A stretch of 12,043 bases of DNA from NCBI GenBank assembly GCA_946481735.1, contig CAMLOU010000126.1:1-12043 (forward strand), written 5' to 3'. The position numbers and the translations under genes were made by a program. Shown piece after piece: positions 7,481 through 12,043 of this stretch. Source of the stretch: an uncultured Cellvibrio sp. (GTDB lineage: Bacteria > Pseudomonadota > Gammaproteobacteria > Pseudomonadales > Cellvibrionaceae). The notes beneath the pieces are model-generated. The model searched no databases and was not told the origin of the DNA. It saw nothing but the letters and a program-made list of their open reading frames with translations. Within the stretch, counting starts at the first letter, position 1; each line of letters opens with the position of its first letter.

Positions 7481-7906
7481 TTTTTTTCGGGGTGATTTTC
7501 TTTTTCCATCGCTACCAATGGCGCCTGCCGCCGCTAGTCCCAGCAGCCGACGAAACTTCGGGCATTCCATATGGCTCGGTGCAGAACAGACGGCCGCATG
7601 ACGCAGGCCGTCGCGCATCGCTGTCAGTTTTCCAATTGTCTTATCCAGTTCATCCGCCTTGCTTACCAGTAGTTCCCTATCGATGTCCGGGTTGCCCTTG
7701 GTGCCTAACATGCGCGCAATTTCGTCCAATGAAAAACCGGCGGCTCGCCCCAGCGCAATCAATGCCAGCCGCTCCAGAACGCTGCTGTTGAACAGCCGGC
7801 GTAACCCATGCCTGCCAACCGAACTGATCAACCCTTTTTCCTCATAAAAACGCAAGGTCGAGGCCGGTACACCGGCGCGTTTAGCGACTTCTGCAATATC
7901 CATCAT
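7469..7906 (-). CDS. MerR-family transcriptional regulator with a CueR-spaced Cys pair
   Basis: A 145-residue MerR-type activator. The N-terminal winged helix reads IAEVAKRAGVPASTLRFYEEKG (4-25), the second helix-turn-helix is at about 43-68 (LALIALGRAAGFSLDEIARML), and a dimerisation helix covers about 75-105. A sensor loop has C107 and C115 with H112 between them, then a proline: the same C-x7-C-P spacing as the Cu(I)-binding loop of CueR. The residue aligning with CueR Ser77 appears to be N72, unlike the Ser (monovalent) or Cys (divalent) of known metal sensors, so the signal could be metal, thiol redox or something else. The tail is basic (GKRKSPRKK). AAGGGG at 7910-7915 serves either of two adjacent ATGs (7906 or 7903). 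It is divergent from DUF2938/DUF2798 and probably controls them. Confidence 0.9.
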   Translation of the reverse strand: MMDIAEVAKRAGVPASTLRFYEEKGLISSVGRHGLRRLFNSSVLERLALIALGRAAGFSLDEIARMLGTKGNPDIDRELLVSKADELDKTIGKLTAMRDGLRHAAVCSAPSHMECPKFRRLLGLAAAGAIGSDGKRKSPRKKSAS

Positions 7907-7913
7907 AAACCCC

Positions 7914-7944
7914 TTGACCTCAAGTCGACTTGAAGTCGTACGAT
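7914..7944 (+). promoter_or_regulatory. MerR-type promoter: 19-bp spacer with central palindrome
   Basis: TTGACC (7914-7919) and TACGAT (7939-7944) are separated by 19 bases, the overlong spacer that MerR activators correct by untwisting DNA. The spacer begins with the perfect 14-bp palindrome TCAAGTCGACTTGA (7920-7933). The CTCAAG...CTTGA core is close to the SoxR-type operator core (CCTCAAGTTAACTTGAGG). Transcription would run into DUF2938, starting near 7951. On the minus strand TTGTCT (7963-7968) and TTATCG (7941-7946), 16 bases apart, could be a face-to-face merR promoter whose -10 overlaps this one; that part is weak. Confidence 0.8.
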
Positions 7945-7983
7945 AACAACCAGTCCAAATCCAGACAAGAACAGGTGAGCATT

Positions 7984-8469
7984 ATGAACAGCTATTTAGT
8001 CATTCCGATTCTCGGTATTGGCGCTACGGCGGTTATGGATGTGTGGGGAATTGTCCGCAAGATGTTGTTCGGCATCGCGTCTCCAAACTATGCGTTGGTC
8101 GGGCGTTGGATCGCCCATATGGCGCGCGGACGTTTTCATCATGACGCCATCGCGGCGTCTGCGGCGGTGCGCGGCGAACTCATCATCGGATGGACCGCGC
8201 ACTATTTGATAGGTATCGCTTTCGCAGTTCCGCTTATCGGTATCTGGGGTAACGCCTGGATTCACCAACCCACGCTTGGCCCGGCGCTTGTGGTGGGTAT
8301 TGTGACCGTGGCTGCACCCTTCTTATTGATGCAGCCAGGGATGGGTGCCGGTATCGCCGCCGCCAAAACACCGCGCCCTGGGGCTGCGCGAATTCAAAGC
8401 CTTATTACCCATGCAGTGTTTGGTATCGGGCTCTATGTAACAGGGCAGGCGATACAAATTTTTGATTGA
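7984..8469 (+). CDS. DUF2938 family membrane protein
   Basis: A 161-residue inner-membrane protein of the uncharacterised DUF2938 family (recognised by eye). Four hydrophobic segments are seen at about residues 3-25, 65-88, 98-117 and 138-158. The stretch between the first two holds the family-like polar residues W42, H45, H52 and H53, with H73, P118 and H143 in or near later helices; such conserved histidines could bind a metal or cofactor, but no activity is known. AGGTGA at 7973-7978, five bases before ATG 7984, sets this start. The frame is open back to a TTG at 7930, but that lies inside the MerR promoter and cannot be translated from that transcript. It is followed 50 bases later by DUF2798. 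Confidence 0.82.
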   Translation: MNSYLVIPILGIGATAVMDVWGIVRKMLFGIASPNYALVGRWIAHMARGRFHHDAIAASAAVRGELIIGWTAHYLIGIAFAVPLIGIWGNAWIHQPTLGPALVVGIVTVAAPFLLMQPGMGAGIAAAKTPRPGAARIQSLITHAVFGIGLYVTGQAIQIFD

Positions 8470-8519
8470 CGACAATTAACACGCTTTTTAACCCGTTTAT
8501 TAATTTCCAGGAGAACAAC

Positions 8520-8744
8520 ATGCGTATTCCCGCTCGCTTCGCGCCCATTCTTTTCAGTGCATTACTTTCCGCCATCATGGTCTGCATCGTATCGGCTTTC
8601 GTGCTTATGATCTCCCAAGGTTTTCATGCGGGATTTGTAACGCAATGGCTCAAAAGCTGCGCGACCACATGGCCTGTAGCCTTCCCAACGGTTGCTGTTG
8701 TGGCTCCCTGGGTGCGGCGGATGGTTGGCAGGATGACGGTTTAA
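8520..8744 (+). CDS. DUF2798 family small membrane protein
   Basis: A 74-residue protein with two membrane helices, about residues 6-31 (FAPILFSALLSAIMVCIVSAFV) and 45-62 (TTWPVAFPTVAVVAPW), ending in a positively charged tail (RRMVGRMTV), so both ends should be cytoplasmic. This matches the uncharacterised DUF2798 family, which is full length at this size. AGGAGA at 8509-8514, five bases before the ATG at 8520, fixes the start; the open frame from 8466 overlaps the end of DUF2938 and lacks this support. It is the last gene of the MerR-controlled pair, with a terminator right after it. Function unknown; it may form a complex with the DUF2938 protein. Confidence 0.8.
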   Translation: MRIPARFAPILFSALLSAIMVCIVSAFVLMISQGFHAGFVTQWLKSCATTWPVAFPTVAVVAPWVRRMVGRMTV

Positions 8745-8750
8745 GGGAGG

Positions 8751-8776
8751 AGTTGGCGTTAGCGCGCCAACTTTTT
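8751..8776 (+). terminator. Terminator of the DUF2938-DUF2798 operon, overlapping the phospholipase stop
   Basis: AGTTGGCG (8751-8758) pairs with CGCCAACT (8765-8772) around a six-base loop, followed by TTTTT (8772-8776). It lies six bases after the DUF2798 stop. Its right half is the last codons of the convergent phospholipase gene, so terminator and coding sequence share DNA. A near-copy lies at 10145-10168. Confidence 0.75.
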
Positions 8777-8833
8777 CCCGTCCTCAATCATGGAAGTAAA
8801 AGGACCTGCTTCCGATTTGTAGCTTTCGCAGTC
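8751..8833. repeat. Copy A of a diverged repeat: 3' end of the phospholipase gene
   Basis: Bases 8751-8774 match 10145-10168 at 21 of 24 positions, and 8775-8833 match 10223-10281 at 44 of 59 (hand alignment, no gap inside either block). Copy B has 54 extra bases between the blocks. The reading frame is the same in both copies, so the encoded tails are homologous: 12 of 20 residues agree over DCESYKSEAGPFTSMIEDGK versus DYERYRSEAGFLTFKIEDGN. Confidence 0.85.
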
Positions 8834-9952
8834 CACCACCCGCACCGGATTACATTGCGCCAGCGCGCCATCTTTAAACCTAATCACAAAACCCAGCTTT
8901 AAAGGATCGGGTGCGCCGGGATAGTAATCTGTACTGACGGCCTGCGCACCGCTGGCGATGGCAGCATTCGCTTTAGAAAAATCTTTGCGCCGTGCTTCCT
9001 GCGTGCCCGCATCTGTCCGGGTCCGTACAATTAACCCCGCTTTAACCCACTGTTTAATTTTTTCGCCATCGACTAAAGGATCCTGAACAATTTGAATCAC
9101 GCCTTCGGGTTGATCATCAGGATACCAACCAAACATTGGCCGACCGGTGAGCGATGGATGACCCTCGCGATAGGCATCAGAAACCGCCTGACGTACGTCG
9201 AACAAAATATAAATGCGACCGCGCGCAGCGGAGAGCAACGGCCAGCCGTGATTGCGTACTGCCTCGCGCAATGTCGGCGCACTGCCGCGCACTTCATCGG
9301 GCGTAATAAGACGACCCGCCGGAAGCACCGAAAGAATCTCGGCATCGAGTGCATTGAGTAAGTTTGGATTATCGAGCGGCAATGGATCGGTAATACCCGG
9401 ACGGCCAGAAGGCGTGTCAGCCGCATTGAGCGTGATCATAATCGGCAAATGCTCAGGATTCGCGCGCGACCAGCGATCAATTTCGCCAAGGCAACCAATA
9501 AGCGTCGGGCACGTGCTGAGATAATCTACATCGGGATTATGCAGCACTTTGAATCCAGGTTTGAGCATGGCCGCGCGATCAAAGTTCGTGGTTTCGCCCG
9601 CCGCACGCGCCCAGGCCTCACCTTTAGGATCAGCATAGCGACCGCCTTGTGGATCAGCAAAAATATCCAGCTCGAACTGGCGAACACCAGCATCAAGCTG
9701 CTCGGTCAAGGTCACGTGAAAGTACTCAAGACTGTCGGCCTGCCTGGGGTTTGCGGCGCGAAGTTTTTTCATGACGGCGTCGGGAATCTGCGCTTTAAAA
9801 CTGTTATGCGAACCAACGACCTGAATGTCGTTCATCTTAAGGGGAGGTGCGACCTGCTCCGGTCGCGCCTCCTTTGCCGATGCTGAAGCCAGCATCAGAC
9901 AGATAACCGCGCTCACCAGGCTACGCACAAAAAATATCGGTCGCTTGATCAT
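8759..9952 (-). CDS. Secreted PI-PLC-like phosphodiesterase (Ca2+-dependent PI-PLC C1 type)
   Basis: A 397-residue exported protein. Residues 1-26 are a signal peptide (MIKRP, hydrophobic core, ASASA). The PLC-like TIM-barrel pattern follows: VGSHNSFK with catalytic-type H49 (44-53), RQFELDIFADPQGG (91-104) with acidic E94 and D96, then KVLHNPDVDYLSTC (135-148) with second histidine H138, and the Cys pair C148/C154 that probably forms a disulfide. The family cleaves phosphoinositides or similar phosphodiesters; the actual substrate is not known for such bacterial members. CNPVRVVDC near 369-377 is the usual family end. About 20 further residues (ESYKSEAG to KKLAR) are not expected and match the end of the neighbouring DUF2442 protein. 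GAGGAA at 9958-9963 gives a sound ribosome binding site. Confidence 0.85.
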   Translation of the reverse strand: MIKRPIFFVRSLVSAVICLMLASASAKEARPEQVAPPLKMNDIQVVGSHNSFKAQIPDAVMKKLRAANPRQADSLEYFHVTLTEQLDAGVRQFELDIFADPQGGRYADPKGEAWARAAGETTNFDRAAMLKPGFKVLHNPDVDYLSTCPTLIGCLGEIDRWSRANPEHLPIMITLNAADTPSGRPGITDPLPLDNPNLLNALDAEILSVLPAGRLITPDEVRGSAPTLREAVRNHGWPLLSAARGRIYILFDVRQAVSDAYREGHPSLTGRPMFGWYPDDQPEGVIQIVQDPLVDGEKIKQWVKAGLIVRTRTDAGTQEARRKDFSKANAAIASGAQAVSTDYYPGAPDPLKLGFVIRFKDGALAQCNPVRVVDCESYKSEAGPFTSMIEDGKKLAR

Positions 9953-10144
9953 TGTTATTCCTCAAGTTACTTACGCAGGAAACAGGCGTGCGCATGTTAA
10001 ACGGTGCGCTATTGCCTGCGGGGTGAGCATGATGAGTGGTGAATATGAAGGATTTGTGAATCGTTGGGAATGGGGCGCGCATTAGCCCCGACTTATGGCT
10101 TCTGGGGGCGGCGGGTAGCTGGAGGGCTAATCGTTTACCGTAGA
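9953..10144. other. Intergenic region upstream of the phospholipase gene
   Basis: The stretch between the phospholipase start and the DUF2442 stop must hold the phospholipase promoter if the gene is not co-transcribed with DUF2442. I see no strong -35/-10 pair and no open frame with coding character. Nothing else is recognised. Confidence 0.5.
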
Positions 10145-10281
10145 AGTTGGCGCTAACGCACCAACTTTCCTGAATATAAATCTTCGACCGGAAAAATCAT
10201 TGTGTAATCATCCCAATTCAAATTCCCATCTTCAATCTTGAAAGTAAGAAAGCCCGCCTCCGATCTATAGCGTTCATAGTC
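10145..10281. repeat. Copy B of the diverged repeat: 3' end of the DUF2442 gene
   Basis: This is the full-length partner of the repeat at 8751-8833. It contains the post-stop hairpin AGTTGGCG...CACCAACT (10145-10166, one mismatch), the 54-base segment missing from copy A (10169-10222), and the coding block 10223-10281. Because the 54-base segment codes for the conserved DUF2442 end (WDDYTMIFPVEDLY), copy B is probably the ancestral form. For the minus-strand gene the hairpin is followed by only a poor T-tract, so it is a weak terminator at best. Confidence 0.8.
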
Positions 10282-10404
10282 AGGATGACCAACGGAAAAT
10301 ATAAAAGGTGCGAAATCAACGAGCCTATGCTCACCATCAGAGAATTCAATATCCAAGATGTGAGACTTTATGTGTTTTGCGTTTTTAACGGATAGCTCTG
10401 ACAT
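10153..10404 (-). CDS. DUF2442 family protein, without a DUF4160 partner
   Basis: An 83-residue cytoplasmic protein with the pattern of DUF2442: an early LDIEFSDGEHRLVDFAPFIF (17-36), then F-x-I-E-D-G-N-L-x-W (about 54-63), and the closing PVEDLYSGKL. Length is typical for the compact form of the family. AGGTGA at 10408-10413 supports the start. DUF2442 genes are often paired with DUF4160 genes as proposed toxin-antitoxin or regulatory modules; no DUF4160-like gene exists on either side here, and only about 90 to 160 bases separate it from the divergent peptidase gene. Its 3' end is homologous to that of the phospholipase gene downstream. The function is unknown. Confidence 0.8.
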   Translation of the reverse strand: MSELSVKNAKHIKSHILDIEFSDGEHRLVDFAPFIFSVGHPDYERYRSEAGFLTFKIEDGNLNWDDYTMIFPVEDLYSGKLVR

Positions 10405-10565
10405 TTTTCACCTTTTGGGTAATTATCTTGGGTGCAATTGATTTTTTCTTAACGAAATAATCTACCGGTCGTTCCAAGAAGTGTGGCTTATTTGTAATGG
10501 TGCTGGATAACTTTGGTGCCCGCCCCGCGAGTGAATTAATTCTTTATCACTCAGTCTTAATCAGC

Positions 10566-11882
10566 ATGAAATATGTTCTGATCATGTTGATTGTGCTTCT
10601 TGGTGCAGCCGCGCTGTATTTTAAAGACCAGGTGCTGCTGTCGCCGCACGATTCCTATTACTCCGCATTGCTGCGCGAAAACCTCAAGGCTACTGCCGAG
10701 CACTGGAGAATGGAAGCGGAGGAATCCTTAGCGGCGCCATTACCGATATCCTTGCCCTACAGTGAGCGCCGCCTGCTTGAAGCGGACTATCTACAACCCA
10801 TCACCTTTGCGTTTGATTTAAAAACGGATGAGCTGATCCAGGTTAATATTTTTCCGTCTATTAATACGCGCGCGGAGGTCTTCGTGGATGTGTTTTATGT
10901 AAAGGACGCAGCAACCGAGCCAAGGCGTATTGGCAGCATGGCGGCGAAGGAACAGCAACTCAAGATAGCGGCGGAACACGCTGGTCAATACCGGGTGCGC
11001 ATACAGCCATCCCACACAGCGCAGGGACTAATGGATATCGCCATCACGTCACCGCTACGTTATCGCTTTCCTGTTGATACCGAGCACGAAAATGCCGTGC
11101 AGAGCTTTTTTGGTGTTGATCGTGATGGTGGAGCGAGGCGGCATGAGGGCATCGATATTTTTGCACCGCGTGGCACGCCGGTCATTGCCGCTGAGGCAGG
11201 TCGCGTTACCCGCGTGGGGAATACACCGCGTGGTGGAAAACATGTGTGGGTTCGTGGGGACCAGCGTTCTTTTTATTACGCGCATCTCGACTCAATCGCG
11301 GTATCCCCCGGCGCCCGTGTCAGGCGAGGAGACGTTCTCGGCACCGTCGGTAATACCGGCAATGCGATCACTACCAGCCCACATTTGCATTTTGGGATAT
11401 ACAAATTTGCGCGGGGCGCGGTTGATCCTTTGCCACTGGTGGGGCGGAAAAAATCGGTAAACACCTACACTCCACCCCGCGTCGAACTGGCGCCGCGCTG
11501 GTTGTCGATTAAACCAGAGAAAGCCAATCTGCGCAGCGGCCCCTCACTAAAAACCACCGCCGTCGCATCCTTAATGCGTGCGGAATTAATACAAGTGGAT
11601 TCAGTCGCCGGAGACTGGTTGCGGGTTACAACCCGTAACGGCACAAAAGGATTTATTGCACGACGCTTGACGGAGGTGCCGTCCCGGTCGGAATTAACGC
11701 TCACTGAAAATTACGTGGCTTTTTCATTGCCCGATGACACCGCGCCAGTTGTGGGTCATTTTTCTGCGGGAGAGAAATTACCAACTTTAGGTCAGTTTGG
11801 CAGTTTTGCGCGGGTCAAAATGCCAGGCGGCGTTTACGCTTGGGCTAAAGTGGCGAGGCAGGAAATACCAGTACTGGATTAA
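10566..11882 (+). CDS. Membrane-anchored M23 (LytM) peptidase with two C-terminal SH3-like domains
   Basis: A 438-residue envelope protein, probably a peptidoglycan endopeptidase or a LytM-type activator. MKYVLIMLIVLLGAAALYF is a signal anchor or uncleaved signal peptide. A beta-rich region (about 60-165) resembles a pre-peptidase sandwich domain. The M23 domain follows (about 170-295) with the zinc ligands H193 and D197 in HEGID, the catalytic-type H240 in YYAHLD, and H273/H275 in the HLHFG motif, so it should be active. An SH3b domain starts at about 312 (WLSIKPEKANLRSGPS) and a second, more diverged one at about 383 (YVAFSLPDDTAPVVG to YAWAKV); these usually bind cell wall. The frame is open to an ATG at 10497, but the added 23 residues would precede the signal anchor; neither start has a strong ribosome binding site. 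Confidence 0.9.
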   Translation: MKYVLIMLIVLLGAAALYFKDQVLLSPHDSYYSALLRENLKATAEHWRMEAEESLAAPLPISLPYSERRLLEADYLQPITFAFDLKTDELIQVNIFPSINTRAEVFVDVFYVKDAATEPRRIGSMAAKEQQLKIAAEHAGQYRVRIQPSHTAQGLMDIAITSPLRYRFPVDTEHENAVQSFFGVDRDGGARRHEGIDIFAPRGTPVIAAEAGRVTRVGNTPRGGKHVWVRGDQRSFYYAHLDSIAVSPGARVRRGDVLGTVGNTGNAITTSPHLHFGIYKFARGAVDPLPLVGRKKSVNTYTPPRVELAPRWLSIKPEKANLRSGPSLKTTAVASLMRAELIQVDSVAGDWLRVTTRNGTKGFIARRLTEVPSRSELTLTENYVAFSLPDDTAPVVGHFSAGEKLPTLGQFGSFARVKMPGGVYAWAKVARQEIPVLD

Positions 11883-12043
11883 AAGCCACGCATGTATGGT
11901 TATTACACGCCAATTAATACTGAGCGAACGCTTGTCAGGCTACTCATTCCAGGATCTCGCCAAAAATCGTCCTTTACCGCCCGACAAGACATGTATGGCC
12001 AGTTGCGTATTACGGGTTTGCGCCTCAATTGATTTCAATCGAT
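11883..12043. other. Right-end sequence without a recognised gene
   Basis: No clear terminator follows the peptidase. The stretch holds a 9-bp direct repeat CATGTATGG (11891-11899 and 11990-11998) and a 9/10 inverted repeat, CTTGTCAGGC (11931-11940) with GCCCGACAAG (11979-11988). On the minus strand an open frame enters from the right edge and ends at a TAG near 11941-11943 (about 33 codons, ...HVLSGGKGRFLARSWNE); it could be the end of a gene outside the window, but nothing in it is recognisable. Confidence 0.3.

Noticed and set aside
7930..7983. TTG start at 7930 for the DUF2938 protein
   Set aside because: It lies inside the MerR operator, upstream of the expected transcription start; ATG 7984 has a good ribosome binding site.
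9449..9886. Plus-strand open frame of 145 codons inside the phospholipase gene
   Set aside because: It is opposite a gene with signal peptide and catalytic motifs, and shows no motif of its own.
11891..11998. Integron attC site or MITE at the right end
   Set aside because: No GTTRRRY/RYYYAAC core sites, and the inverted-repeat ends are not adjacent to the left direct repeat as an insertion would require.

Overview
The window looks like a piece of a gammaproteobacterial chromosome of moderate GC content, with Gram-negative features: an outer-membrane porin with a signal peptide and a C-terminal aromatic residue, periplasmic enzymes, and AGGAGG-type ribosome binding sites. The CspA-like protein and the porin/BCCT pair resemble those of marine or soil Gammaproteobacteria. 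A Cellvibrio-like or other Cellvibrionales host is my guess, not something the sequence proves. No rRNA, tRNA, CRISPR array, transposase or integrase gene is visible.

Layout, left to right. (1) The last codons of a receiver-domain protein (1-59). (2) A two-gene operon: an outer-membrane porin (274-1356) and a BCCT-family quaternary-amine transporter (1369-3375), closed by a bidirectional terminator shared with (3) a convergent CspA-type cold-shock gene (3523-3732, minus) that has its own long leader. (4) A LysR-type regulator (3943-4845, minus) divergent from an NTF2/SnoaL-like protein and an SDR oxidoreductase that overlap by ATGA (4946-6054), followed by a BenE-type benzoate/H+ symporter (6209-7405) and a terminator. 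(5) A MerR-type regulator (7469-7906, minus) divergent from two small membrane proteins of unknown function, DUF2938 (7984-8469) and DUF2798 (8520-8744). Their promoter has the 19-bp spacer and central palindrome typical of MerR-controlled promoters. (6) A secreted PI-PLC-like phospholipase (8759-9952, minus) and an orphan DUF2442 protein (10153-10404, minus) whose 3' ends are homologous to each other. (7) A membrane-anchored M23/LytM peptidase with two SH3-like domains (10566-11882), then about 160 bases with no recognised gene.

How the genes may work together. The porin and BCCT carrier probably form an outer-plus-inner membrane route for betaine-like osmolytes. The LysR, NTF2, SDR and BenE genes look like a small regulated metabolism and uptake cassette for an unidentified, possibly aromatic-acid, compound. 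The MerR-DUF2938-DUF2798 group is the best candidate for an undescribed system: a sensor with a CueR-spaced Cys pair and a textbook MerR promoter drives two membrane proteins without known function. The most unusual structural observation is that the phospholipase gene ends in what looks like an internally deleted copy of the neighbouring DUF2442 gene's 3' end, including the hairpin after the stop. The deletion is exactly 18 codons, so the frame is kept.
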